The notes under the pieces are model-generated. The model was not told the DNA's origin. It was given only the letters and a program-made list of their open reading frames with translations, and made no database searches. From Arthrobacter silviterrae (GTDB lineage: Bacteria; Actinomycetota; Actinomycetes; Actinomycetales; Micrococcaceae), in assembly GCF_011045165.1 (NCBI RefSeq), contig NZ_JAAKZI010000010.1, positions 1 to 64,000 of the forward strand: a stretch of 64,000 nt of DNA, given 5' to 3'. The position numbers and the translations under genes were made by a program. Shown piece after piece: positions 44,401-52,118 of this stretch. Within the stretch, counting starts at the first letter, position 1. Each line of letters begins with the position of its first letter.

Positions 44401-46539
44401 CAGGCCGGTGGCTTCGCAGCGTTCGAGGGCCTGCTTGCGGGGAGCGGCGCTGAGTTCGCGGATGAAGGCGCCGAGCGCCCGGCCCAGTTCCACTGGCCTG
44501 CCCAGCGAATCGCCCTTCCAGAACGGCAGCTTGCCCGGCTGGCCGAACGCCGGCGTCACCAGCACCCGGTCGAAGGTGATGTCCTCGATCTTCCAGCTGG
44601 TGGCGCCGAGGGCAAAAAGGTCCCCCACGCGGGATTCGTAGACCATCTCCTCGTCGAGCTCGCCCACGCGGCGCCCGCCCTTGTTGGCCTTGCCGGCGTC
44701 AGATTCATCGGAGCCAGCAATGAAGACGCCGAACAGGCCGCGGTCGGGGATGGTGCCGCCGGAGGTGACGGCCAGCCGCTGCGCGCCGGGGCGCCCCGTG
44801 ATGGTCCCGCCCACCCGGTCCCAGATGATGCGGGGCCGCAGTTCGGCGAATTCGTCGGACGGGTAGCGCCCGGCCAGCAGGTCCAAGGTGGCGTCATAGG
44901 CGGACCGGGGGAGTGCGGCGAAAGGGGCGCTGCGCCGGACGGTGTCAAACCATTCGTCCACGTCTATGGACCCGAGCGCTGCGGCGGCCACGGTTTGCTG
45001 CGCCAGGATGTCCAGCGGGTTCTTCGGCACAAAAAGCGGCTCGATGTGCCCCGCCAGCATGCGCTCCACCGTGACCGCCGAATGCAGCAAATCCGCACGG
45101 TGCTTGGGGAACAGCATGCCTTCGGACACCTCGCCCACCTGGTGCCCGGCCCGCCCCACGCGCTGCAGCCCGCTGGCCACCGACGGCGGCGACTCCACCT
45201 GGATGACCAGGTCCACGGCGCCCATGTCAATGCCCAGTTCCAGGCTCGACGTCGCCACCACGCACCGCAGCCGACCGGACTTCAAGTCATCCTCTATGAG
45301 GGCCCGCTGCTCCTTGGACACGGAGCCGTGGTGCGCCTTGGCCAGCACGTTCGGCGCGCCGGCCGTGGCCCCTGCCTGCGCCATCATTTCGGCCGGGAGG
45401 CGGGCCGGGCCGGTGGGGGACGGCGCGGTCCGCCAGGGCTCCGTGTCGGAGGGGGCGGCGTCGTCCGGGCCTTGCGGGGCAGGGACGTCCCCGGAGGCAG
45501 CCAGCTCGAGCCGTTCCACGTAAATTTCATTGAGCCGGCCGGTGAGCCGTTCGGCCAGCCGCCTGGAGTTGGCGAAGACGATGGTGGACTGGTTGGCCAG
45601 GACGGCGTCCACGATCCTTTCCTCCACGTGCGGCCAGATCGAGGCGTTGGGAGCCAGGCCGGAGGCAGGGCCGAGGTCGTGGGCTGAGGCAAGAGCGGGG
45701 AGGTCGGTCATGTCCGCGACCGGCACGGTGACGCTGAGGTTCCAGTTCTTGGTGCTGGGCGGGGCCACGATGGTGACGGGTGCGGAACCGCCCAAAAAGC
45801 GCGCCACTGTTTCGCGCGGCTCCACTGTGGCGGAGAGGCCGATGCGCTGTGCGGGCTGGGGCAGCAGCGCGTCCAGGCGCTCCAGGGACACGGCCAGGTG
45901 CGCGCCGCGCTTGGTGCCGGCCACGGCATGGACTTCGTCGATGATCACGGTGCGCACCCCCGCGAGCGTTTCGCGGGCCTTGGACGTGAGCATGAGGAAG
46001 AGCGATTCGGGCGTGGTGATCAGGATGTCCGGCGGGTGGCTGAGGAGGCGCCGGCGCTCATTGGCGGGGGTGTCGCCGGAGCGGACGCCCACGGTGACGT
46101 GCGGCGGGTCCAGGCCCAGCCGCCTGGCGGTTTGGGTGATGCCGATCAGGGGCGCCCGCAGGTTGCGCTCCACATCCACGCCGAGGGCCTTCAAGGGGGA
46201 AATGTACAGGACGCTGGTGGACCCCGCGCGGGCCGTGGCGGCCGGGGCGGGCGGGGCACCCGGGGCGGGCGGGGCACCCAAGGCAAGCTCCGGCGTCGTG
46301 CTGGCGGTGCTGGCGGTGCTGGCACCGGTGCCGGCGGCCAGGCCGTCAAGTGCCCAAAGGAACGCGGCCAGCGTCTTGCCGGAGCCGGTGGGGGCCACCA
46401 CCAGGGAATGTGCGCCACCGGAAATGGCGTGCCACGCGCCCGCCTGGGCAGGCGTGGGGGAGCCGAAGGCGCCCAAAAACCATTCGCGGGCGGGTGCCCC
46501 GAACAGTTCCATGCCACCGGAGGCGGAATTAGTTTGCAC
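41473..46539 (-). CDS. lhr: ATP-dependent helicase Lhr
   Basis: 1688 residues, the size of a full Lhr. The N-terminal superfamily-2 helicase core has VVAPTGSGKTLAAF near residue 50, DEVH in VIIDEVHAVAGTKRGAHLAVS, SATVEPRE, and RCVVATSSLELGIDMG with SVASGLQRVGRAGHQ (motifs V-VI). The long Lhr-specific winged-helix/core and C-terminal domains follow. Lhr is a 3'-5' DNA/RNA helicase of DNA repair. The GTG at 46539 lies 6 bases after CATGAT, a leaderless-type start. Ala/Pro/Thr/His-rich inserts are encoded by short tandem DNA repeats at 46243-46324 and near 42945-43005 and look like recent slippage products outside the motifs. Confidence 0.92.
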   Translation of the reverse strand: MQTNSASGGMELFGAPAREWFLGAFGSPTPAQAGAWHAISGGAHSLVVAPTGSGKTLAAFLWALDGLAAGTGASTASTASTTPELALGAPPAPGAPPAPAATARAGSTSVLYISPLKALGVDVERNLRAPLIGITQTARRLGLDPPHVTVGVRSGDTPANERRRLLSHPPDILITTPESLFLMLTSKARETLAGVRTVIIDEVHAVAGTKRGAHLAVSLERLDALLPQPAQRIGLSATVEPRETVARFLGGSAPVTIVAPPSTKNWNLSVTVPVADMTDLPALASAHDLGPASGLAPNASIWPHVEERIVDAVLANQSTIVFANSRRLAERLTGRLNEIYVERLELAASGDVPAPQGPDDAAPSDTEPWRTAPSPTGPARLPAEMMAQAGATAGAPNVLAKAHHGSVSKEQRALIEDDLKSGRLRCVVATSSLELGIDMGAVDLVIQVESPPSVASGLQRVGRAGHQVGEVSEGMLFPKHRADLLHSAVTVERMLAGHIEPLFVPKNPLDILAQQTVAAAALGSIDVDEWFDTVRRSAPFAALPRSAYDATLDLLAGRYPSDEFAELRPRIIWDRVGGTITGRPGAQRLAVTSGGTIPDRGLFGVFIAGSDESDAGKANKGGRRVGELDEEMVYESRVGDLFALGATSWKIEDITFDRVLVTPAFGQPGKLPFWKGDSLGRPVELGRALGAFIRELSAAPRKQALERCEATGLDQWAANNLLGYLDEQKAATTQVPDDKTLMVERFHDELGDWRVVLHSPFGMPVHAPWALAVAARLHERYGLDGSAMASDDGIVLRVPLMDDEPPGADLFLFEPDELDGIVTAEVGGSALFASRFRECAARALLLPRQNPGKRSPLWQQRQRSAQLLDVARKYPQFPIVLETVRECLQDVYDLPALKDIAASIERRELRIVETTTQQPSPFARSLLFGYVASFLYEGDSPLAERRAAALSLDPALLDELLGRAELRELLDPDVIAATEAELQRLAGNGRDTDRRARGLEGVADLLRLLGPLTVAEVADRLVPSAPPGQGTGDAGLPPAAAGRTATAAGSGATAAAAAEGAAAAADAAHLAAAAGHLEALVAANRALRVNMAGRECFAAIEDAARLRDALGIPLPMGVPLAFIEPVADPLGDLIGRHARTHGPFTAAEVAARLGLGIAVVHSGLARLAADKRVTEGEFIPSGSHHSQVPGSSHSSQAHFGTLAAVGPGFEDGASEWCDVEVLRRLRRRSLAALRAEVEPVDAATFGRFLPAWQHVSAASGAPALRGLDGLLTVVDQLAGVPIPASAWEPLVLAQRVADYRPAMLDELTATGEVLLSGAGALGGSDGWLSLHVAESAALTLNPPADFAPTEFQQRVLAALSGGGAYFFHQLREMAAGGPDDVPADDELSAALWELFWAGRISNDTFTPVRSLLSGGHTAHRQKPAPSRLRPARSGRYGRLPGRAGTVQRGAPPLGAGRWSALPDGDLAAAGMPEAGGATTASAQATLRSHALAELFLDRYGVVTRGSVMNHGIPGGFGLMYKVLARLEETGKCRRGYFIEHLGAAQFAVPATVDRLRTFSDDAALNPRPPQALALASTDPANPYGAALPWPPLDSGHRPGRKAGALVVMVDGALVLYVERGGRTLLCFSDDDGAVALAADALVQVVRRGAVDKLAMEKVNGAGILDTPLAAALLAAGAYSSPGGVRIRA
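46243..46324. repeat. Short tandem repeats inside lhr
   Basis: Two copies of an 18-base unit (46243-46260, 46261-46278) encode GAPPAP repeats, and three copies of a 9-base unit (GTGCTGGCG, 46298-46324) encode STA repeats in the helicase domain. All lengths are multiples of three, so the frame is kept. Confidence 0.85.
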
Positions 46540-46743
46540 GGCTCCATCATGCCTCACCGGAGTGACAAAGATGCGAGAGGATAACGATTCGCACAGGCGG
46601 GGCGGATGCGGGCAAAAAGTGTCCGGGCGGAGCTGTAATCTAGCCCTAGGAGTGGCAATGACTGCCGTTGCCGGTCCCCGCCAACTTTGTGGTGCCAGGA
46701 CGGCGGTCCGGGACTGTGGAAATGACGGGAGAAGGCGGCTGCG

Positions 46744-47334
46744 GTGCAACAACGGCATATCGGGAACAATTGGGTGCCGCTTGTCTGCCTGTCGCTGCTC
46801 TTTTTGTTCACCGGCGCCGTCAGCATGGTGGGCCAGCACGGCAACGGGGCGTCGTCCTTTGCATTTGTGATCGGCAGCCTGGCTGCTGCCGCCGTCAGTG
46901 CCGGCTGGCTGTGGCGGCGCCCCACCTGGTGGGTGGCACCCCGCAGGCACTACCTGTACCTGGCCGGCGGCACGGCCGCGGGAGTCCTCCTCGGGGCGCT
47001 CATCCCCTTTGACAACGGTTGCGGGCCGTGGCTGGTGCTGGGCGCCAGTGTGGCCGTTTATGGCTACTTTGAACGGCTGCGGTTGCTGGTGACCGTGGGG
47101 GCCGCAGTGGCCGTGGCGGGCTTTTTGGCCATGGTGGTGCCGGTGGAAGTCTGGGGCGGCGCCATGCACTTGACCGCCGCGGCAGTCCTGGCCTTCGGCG
47201 CCAACAGGCTGTATGTGCTGAAAAACGGCCGACGCCGGGAGTCCCAGGAGAGCGATCCGGCGTTCATCGGTTTCTTCGAGGAATTTGACGGGGACGAGCC
47301 ACCCAACTTTTGGCAGAGCAGCCGGCCGAAGTAG
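46744..47334 (+). CDS. Hypothetical membrane protein (196 residues)
   Basis: Six or so membrane segments (WVPLVCLSLLFLFTGAVSMV, SFAFVIGSLAAAAVSAGWLW, YLYLAGGTAAGVLLGALIPF and others) followed by a 40-residue acidic cytoplasmic tail (SQESDPAFIGFFEEFDGDEPPNFW). No family is recognised. The GTG start has GAGAAGG about 8 bases upstream; TAATCT about 100 bases upstream is a candidate -10. It diverges from lhr. Confidence 0.65.
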   Translation: MQQRHIGNNWVPLVCLSLLFLFTGAVSMVGQHGNGASSFAFVIGSLAAAAVSAGWLWRRPTWWVAPRRHYLYLAGGTAAGVLLGALIPFDNGCGPWLVLGASVAVYGYFERLRLLVTVGAAVAVAGFLAMVVPVEVWGGAMHLTAAAVLAFGANRLYVLKNGRRRESQESDPAFIGFFEEFDGDEPPNFWQSSRPK

Positions 47335-47399
47335 GGCTGGCTTTCGGCGTCGGGCCCAGGCGTGGCCGGAGCATCACACCGGAGCATCAAAGCCACGCA

Positions 47400-48401
47400 T
47401 CAAACCGCAGCGATAAACGTATCCAATTCTCGTTCCAGCCGGGGATACGTGGCCTCGGCCTTGGACTCCTGGCCCAGGCGGTGGTACTCCAGCCGGGCCT
47501 CGCCCAGGCTGCGGGCCCTGTAGAAGAATTGCCGGACAGCCGCGCCTTCCGATTCGGCCGGCTTCCCGCCATAGCCGCGCCAAAAGGCGTCCTTCTCCCT
47601 GGTGCCGCGCCGGCGGAGCAGGTGGAACGTCCAGTCCGCCAGCGGATCGCCCCAGGACGTCCGGTCCGAGTCCAGCACGGCGGTGATGTGCGGCGCCTTC
47701 GCGTCCGCGTCCAGGAGCAGATTGCCAATCCACAAATCCCCGTGGAGCAGCCTCGGCCCGGGCACGGAGTCCACTGCATCGGCGTGCCTGGCCAGCAAGG
47801 AACCCACCGTTCGGATGTCGCTGGCGGGCAGGCCGGCGGTGTTCAGGTCAAGGAACAGGTCATGGAAATAGTCCGCCAACGCCCCGCTCCACGAGCCAAA
47901 GTGGGGGCCCTGGACCTGGCCATAATGGGTGCCCTGGACGGCGTGGATGCGGGCCAGGAGGCCGCCAAGCTCCTCCCAAAACGGGCCGATGTCCGGGTAC
48001 GATGCCAGTGCAGTGGCCGCCGGGACGCCGGGGAGGAATTCCTGGAACAGGTAGTCGCCAGCCACCAACTGGTGTGAGAAATCCGTGGCCAGCACCTTCG
48101 GCATGAGCTCAGCGATTGGCGCCAGGAACGGCACCGCCGCCACTTCATTGCGCATCAGGGTGCGCTCGATGCGGAACTGGCCGGCCGGTTCCGGGGCAAT
48201 GCGCAGCACCACGGGCGCCCGGCCCGCCAGCTCCACCCGGAACGTGGAGTTGTAGTTCCCGCCCGGCAGCTGCGCGACGGCCTCAATGGTGGCAGGTCCG
48301 AAAGCTCGCCGGCACATGGCCTCGAGCTGTTCCGGCACGCGGTTCGCCCCAAAACGCGCCCCAAAACTCGCCCCAATATTTGCCCCGAGAGGGATGCTCA
48401 C
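47400..48401 (-). CDS. APH-type phosphotransferase, fructosamine-kinase-like
   Basis: 333 residues of the aminoglycoside/choline-kinase fold. LPGGNYNSTFRVELAGRAPVVLRIAPEP is the nucleotide-binding sheet, LLHGDLWIGNLLLD near residue 222 the catalytic loop and AVLDSDRTSWGDPLADW the metal-binding DxD region. HGDLWxGN is typical of fructosamine and homoserine/choline-like kinases. Substrate unknown. Its GTG overlaps the stop of the upstream lipoprotein gene (GTGA), so they form an operon. Confidence 0.78.
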   Translation of the reverse strand: MSIPLGANIGASFGARFGANRVPEQLEAMCRRAFGPATIEAVAQLPGGNYNSTFRVELAGRAPVVLRIAPEPAGQFRIERTLMRNEVAAVPFLAPIAELMPKVLATDFSHQLVAGDYLFQEFLPGVPAATALASYPDIGPFWEELGGLLARIHAVQGTHYGQVQGPHFGSWSGALADYFHDLFLDLNTAGLPASDIRTVGSLLARHADAVDSVPGPRLLHGDLWIGNLLLDADAKAPHITAVLDSDRTSWGDPLADWTFHLLRRRGTREKDAFWRGYGGKPAESEGAAVRQFFYRARSLGEARLEYHRLGQESKAEATYPRLERELDTFIAAV

Positions 48402-49057
48402 TGCTGGAATGCGCCAATGGTCAGCAGCTCAATATTGCTATTGCTGCACGCGGTCAGCGGGTGTGCGATCACCAACCGGTCCGTGGCGCTGGGCGGGTAC
48501 ACCATCACGGAATCCGCCGCCACGCGAGTGCAGTTCGGGTAGTTCCCCGCCTGTGTGTACCGCAGCACGGCGGCCGCACTTTTGCCGGGGGCCAGGGAAA
48601 TGGGGCCCTTCGAGGGCGCGGTAGCATCGCGCACGGCCGCGGCGCCGATGGGCGTGTCCACCCCCGCCTTGACCAGGGAGACTCCGGGGTAGCCGTCCAG
48701 GATGCACGTGGCGGCCGAGGTGTTCTTCACGATCAGCTTCATGTAGATGTGCCCCGCCGCCCCGCCGCCCGTGTCGTCCAGCGAGCCGGCCAGGGAGGCC
48801 GCCGCGCAGAGGGGCGGGGTTGCGGCCGTGCTTGGCGCCATTGAAGGAGCGGACGACGTCGCCGCTTCCGTTGTGGGGGCAGGCTCGGCTGAGGCGGTGG
48901 TTGGCGCCGCGGTGGTGGCCGCGGACGTGCCGGCCGCGGGTCCGGCGGACGGCCCGCAGGCGGCAAGGACCAGGACGGCCGCGGCGCCCAGCAGGGCAGC
49001 GGCCGGGAGGCGTCGGGTGGTACGTTGCCGGACTGTGGTGCGCTGCTCAATGGTCAT
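48398..49057 (-). CDS. DUF4232 lipoprotein
   Basis: 219 residues. LPAAALLGAAAVLVLAACGPSAG is a lipoprotein signal with lipobox LAAC. A low-complexity Ala/Thr/Pro linker (about residues 35-85) spans the wall. The C-terminal domain (LAGSLDDTGGGAAGHIYMKLIVKNTSAATCILDGYPGVSLV to LTACSNSNIELLTIG) is the DUF4232 beta-sandwich with its conserved cysteines, common in actinobacterial surface proteins of unknown function. It is coupled to the downstream kinase-like gene. Confidence 0.83.
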   Translation of the reverse strand: MTIEQRTTVRQRTTRRLPAAALLGAAAVLVLAACGPSAGPAAGTSAATTAAPTTASAEPAPTTEAATSSAPSMAPSTAATPPLCAAASLAGSLDDTGGGAAGHIYMKLIVKNTSAATCILDGYPGVSLVKAGVDTPIGAAAVRDATAPSKGPISLAPGKSAAAVLRYTQAGNYPNCTRVAADSVMVYPPSATDRLVIAHPLTACSNSNIELLTIGAFQQ

Positions 49058-49117
49058 GGCTTAACTTTTGTCCCCTGTGTTCCCGGAGTCAACCAGCCCC
49101 GCCGCCGTCGAACCCGT

Positions 49118-49185
49118 CGAGTCAGCGGATCCGCGCCGAGACCGCGCAATAGGAGGGCGTGTCTCGGCGCGGGCCCGCTAACTCG
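49118..49185 (-). terminator. Stem-loop terminator downstream of the DUF2848 gene
   Basis: Arms 49118-49142 and 49161-49185 match in 22 of 25 positions around an 18-base loop. It lies 18 bases past the DUF2848 stop and before the next minus-strand gene. Confidence 0.65.
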
Positions 49186-49202
49186 GCGAAAGGGGGGGCG
49201 TG

Positions 49203-49889
49203 TCAGCCGATGGGCTCGGGCATGGTGGAAATCGTGTAGTCCAGCCCAATGGTCCGTCCCGTGACGGGGTCACCCATCTCCACCCGCCAGACGGGGGCAA
49301 ACTGGTCCACGCCTGCCGTCATGGCAACGGTCCCGGAGAGCAGGACGGTGCCAACGCCGTTGAGCTGGCGGTCTTCGAGTACGTCGAGCCAGTAGTCGGG
49401 GGGGAGGAGAGCGCCTAGGGAGCTGTCCTGGATCAGGGTCTCCAGGCCGTCGTCGCCGGTCACCCACCCCTTGATGGTGATCTGGTCCAGGTGGTCCCGG
49501 ACGTCGTCGAGCCGCCAGGCCTGCCGGCCCAGGAGGTCCGGGGAGGCGTTCTTGCTCCACGCGACGCCGTGGACTTCCAAGGCGCGGTCGGTGTGGTCGC
49601 AGGCAACTGTCAGCAGCGGCCCCTCCTCGCTGATGACCAGGGCCCACTCCGCTTCGCCGGAGGTGCGCGCGTGCTGCACTTCCACGGAATCAGCCTGCAT
49701 GGCCAGGTAGGCCGACACCGGGTAGAGGGCCGGGGTGGTGGACGGTCCGGGGATGCCTAGTTCGGCCAGTTCGGCGATGTGCGCCTGGACCTCGGCCTGG
49801 GCGCGTCCGGCGTATCCGGCATTGAGGAGGTTCTTGACGGACACCACGGTGGTGGTGGCGTCGGGGAGTTCAAAAGTCAGGGCGCTCAT
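49203..49889 (-). CDS. DUF2848 domain protein
   Basis: 228 residues of the DUF2848 family: TTTVVSVKNLLNAGYAGRAQAEVQAHIAELAELGIPGPSTTPALYPVSAYLAM at the start and ISTMPEPIG at the end. The layout recalls fumarylacetoacetate-hydrolase-like enzymes, but that link is inference. GAAGGAA lies 8 bases before the ATG at 49889. It diverges from an MHS transporter across one copy of a 19-bp operator whose second copy controls the nearby GntR/nitrilase pair, so all four genes probably serve one catabolic route. Confidence 0.8.
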   Translation of the reverse strand: MSALTFELPDATTTVVSVKNLLNAGYAGRAQAEVQAHIAELAELGIPGPSTTPALYPVSAYLAMQADSVEVQHARTSGEAEWALVISEEGPLLTVACDHTDRALEVHGVAWSKNASPDLLGRQAWRLDDVRDHLDQITIKGWVTGDDGLETLIQDSSLGALLPPDYWLDVLEDRQLNGVGTVLLSGTVAMTAGVDQFAPVWRVEMGDPVTGRTIGLDYTISTMPEPIG

Positions 49890-49957
49890 GGGAGGGTTCC
49901 TTCGCTGTGGGATGTTTTTTGGGAAATTTTGAGATTGCTCTCGCCTTTCCCTTTCTA

Positions 49958-49976
49958 GTATGCGTATTGTATACAA
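49958..49976 (-). promoter_or_regulatory. Shared operator, copy 1 (DUF2848/MHS transporter)
   Basis: On the minus strand TTGTATACAATACGCATAC. It contains the perfect palindrome TTGTATACAA and two GYATAC half-sites 11 bases apart. Fifteen of 19 bases match copy 2 at 52082-52100. A -10-like TAGTAT (49956-49961) for the transporter overlaps it. Confidence 0.6.
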
Positions 49977-50021
49977 GAAGTACAACACGTGACCGGTATC
50001 ATATTTTTGAAAGGAACCTCC

Positions 50022-51437
50022 ATGGCGAATACAGCACACGCTGCCCGCGGGCAGTCACAAAGCCCGCAGCCACAGCGACGGGATCTTGTCAAGGCATTCA
50101 TTGCCAGCCTCAGCGGCACATCCCTGGAATGGTACGACTTTGCCGTCTATTCGGCGGCCTCGGCCATCGTCTTCCCGGCCCTGTTCTTCCCGGGCAATGA
50201 TGCCCTCACCGGCGCCATCCTGGCATTTTCAACATACGCCGTGGGCTATGTTTCCCGCCCCATCGGCGGCATCGTCTTTGGGCGGCTGGGCGACAAGCTG
50301 GGGCGCAAGCACGTCCTGGTGGTCACACTCGTCATGATTGGCGCAGCCACCTTCGCGATTGGGCTGTTGCCCACCTACGCAAACATTGGCTATGCGGCAC
50401 CCATCATCCTGGTGCTCCTGCGGTTCGCGCAGGGCGTGGGAGTCGGCGGCGAGTGGGGCGGCGCCGTGCTGCTCTCGAGTGAATTTGGCGATCCCAGGCG
50501 ACGCGGCTTCTTTTCCTCGGCAGCCCAGATCGGCCCGCCCCTGGGCAATCTGATGGCCAACGGCGCCCTGGCCGTGTTGACGGCATCCCTGAGCGAGCAG
50601 GCCTTCCTGGCCTGGGGCTGGCGCGTTGCCTTCCTGATCTCCGCACTGCTGGTGGCCTTTGGCCTGTGGATCCGGCTGCGCCTGGAGGACACCCCTGTGT
50701 TCAAGGCCATCGCCGAAAGCGGCGACCGGCCCACGGCACCGGTAAAGGAAGTCTTCACCACCCAGCTCCGTCCCCTGACGGCGGCCATCCTCTGCCGCAT
50801 CGGGCCGGATGTCACCTATGCACTGTTTACCGTCTTCACCCTGGTTTACGGCACCACCCAGCTCGGCTACACCCGCAATGACGTCCTGATGGCCGTCCTG
50901 GTGGCCTCGGGCTGCCAGGTGATCACCATCCCGCTGGCCGGGGCCATGTCCGACCACATCAACCGCCGCCTGCTGTACGGCATTGCGGCTGCCGGTTCAG
51001 GGGTGTGGGCATTTGTCTTCTTTGGCGTGGTGCACGGCCACAACGTTCCCCTGCTGATCCTGGGGATTGTCCTTGGCCTGACATTCCATTCGTTCATGTA
51101 CGGCCCGCAGGCAGCATATGTCATTGAACAGTTCAGCCCGCGGCTGCGCTACACCGGCAGTTCGCTGGCCTACACGCTGGCCGGAATTGTGGGCGGCGCC
51201 ATTGCACCCCTCATGTTCACCGTACTGCTGAGCAGCTTCCACAGCTGGGTTCCCGTGGCAATCTACGCCGCGGTGGCGGCCGCCCTGACCGTCGTCGGGC
51301 TGGCCATGGGCCGGAATTCAGACGTGAGCGAGGATGAGAACTACCTCGCGGCGGGCCTGGCAGCCCAAGCCAAATCCAACGACGACGCCGGCCAGTCCGG
51401 CTCCAGCGCCGGCGAACCGGCGCACCAGCACAGCTAG
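50022..51437 (+). CDS. MFS transporter, MHS family
   Basis: 471 residues, 12 membrane segments. SLSGTSLEWYDFAVYSAASA, FGRLGDKLGRKHVLV and GGEWGGAVLLSSEF are MHS signatures. It resembles the paralogue at 4579-5946 in layout but differs throughout. AAAGGAAC lies before the ATG at 50022. Sandwiched between DUF2848 and gntR genes, it probably imports the substrate of the module. Its stop overlaps that of gntR in a CTAG. Confidence 0.88.
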   Translation: MANTAHAARGQSQSPQPQRRDLVKAFIASLSGTSLEWYDFAVYSAASAIVFPALFFPGNDALTGAILAFSTYAVGYVSRPIGGIVFGRLGDKLGRKHVLVVTLVMIGAATFAIGLLPTYANIGYAAPIILVLLRFAQGVGVGGEWGGAVLLSSEFGDPRRRGFFSSAAQIGPPLGNLMANGALAVLTASLSEQAFLAWGWRVAFLISALLVAFGLWIRLRLEDTPVFKAIAESGDRPTAPVKEVFTTQLRPLTAAILCRIGPDVTYALFTVFTLVYGTTQLGYTRNDVLMAVLVASGCQVITIPLAGAMSDHINRRLLYGIAAAGSGVWAFVFFGVVHGHNVPLLILGIVLGLTFHSFMYGPQAAYVIEQFSPRLRYTGSSLAYTLAGIVGGAIAPLMFTVLLSSFHSWVPVAIYAAVAAALTVVGLAMGRNSDVSEDENYLAAGLAAQAKSNDDAGQSGSSAGEPAHQHS

Positions 51438-52087
51438 CCGCGCAGGAACAGGTCCAGGGTGACGGCGAGGTGCGCGTCGATGGCGGCGGTTGCGGCAGGG
51501 ACATTGCCGTCCCTGAGCGCGCCGACAATCAGGCCGTGCTCCTCGCACACCCGGTTCTGCCGGTCCTGGCTGCGGAACAGTGCCTGGACGCCGATCAGGA
51601 CCTGGCGGGCACGCAACTTGGAGTACGTCTGCGACATCAGCTCGTTGCCGACGGCGTCGATGAGCAGCTGGTGAAAATGCTGGTCCAGGCGGATGAACTC
51701 CGTGGCGGCATCCGGCTCGAGGCTGTCCACCAGCGCGGCCTGCTGCGAAAGGGTCTCCGCCATTTCGGCCAGCGGCACGCGCCCGGCGCCGATGGCGGCG
51801 CCGGCGGCGTACTTTTCCAGGACGTTGCGCAGTTCAAAGAGTTCGGAAATCTGGCGGCCGGAAATGGTGGGGATCAGCGCCCCGCGCTTGGGGATGAGCT
51901 CCACCAATCCGTCCGCCACCAGCAGCAGCAGTGCCTCCCTGACGGGGGTCCGCGACACGCCAATCTGTGCCGCGAGCTCCTGCTCGTTGAGGAAGGTGCC
52001 CTGCATATTGGGGTCGGTCAGAATGTGGTCGCGCAGAAACTCGTAGGCCCTGTCGCGTCCCGACAGGGACTCACGATTTGCTTGCAT
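51434..52087 (-). CDS. GntR-family regulator, FadR subfamily (FCD domain)
   Basis: 217 residues. The N-terminal winged helix (LNEQELAAQIGVSRTPVREALLLLVADGLVELIPKRG) is followed by an all-helical FCD effector domain (ELRNVLEKYAAGAAIGAG, LDQHFHQLLIDAVGNELM) with the Asp/His residues that usually bind a metal and a carboxylic-acid ligand. Its start codon lies inside the second copy of the shared 19-bp operator, so it likely represses itself, the nitrilase and the DUF2848/MHS pair. Confidence 0.88.
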   Translation of the reverse strand: MQANRESLSGRDRAYEFLRDHILTDPNMQGTFLNEQELAAQIGVSRTPVREALLLLVADGLVELIPKRGALIPTISGRQISELFELRNVLEKYAAGAAIGAGRVPLAEMAETLSQQAALVDSLEPDAATEFIRLDQHFHQLLIDAVGNELMSQTYSKLRARQVLIGVQALFRSQDRQNRVCEEHGLIVGALRDGNVPAATAAIDAHLAVTLDLFLRG

Positions 52088-52100
52088 ACCCTACGTATAC
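52082..52100 (+). promoter_or_regulatory. Shared operator, copy 2 (gntR/nitrilase)
   Basis: TTGCATACCCTACGTATAC, in the 31-base gap between divergent gntR and nitrilase genes. It covers the gntR start codon. Compare copy 1: same GYATAC half-sites and spacing. Confidence 0.6.
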
Positions 52101-52118
52101 ACTAACGAGGAGAAAAAG

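Noticed and set aside
43789-45687. A 632-codon plus-strand open frame within lhr
   Set aside because: Shadow of lhr in the opposite frame; lhr itself has all helicase motifs.
46657-46870. 71-codon frame after a TAATCT box
   Set aside because: It overlaps the membrane-protein gene in another frame and has Arg/Cys-rich shadow composition.
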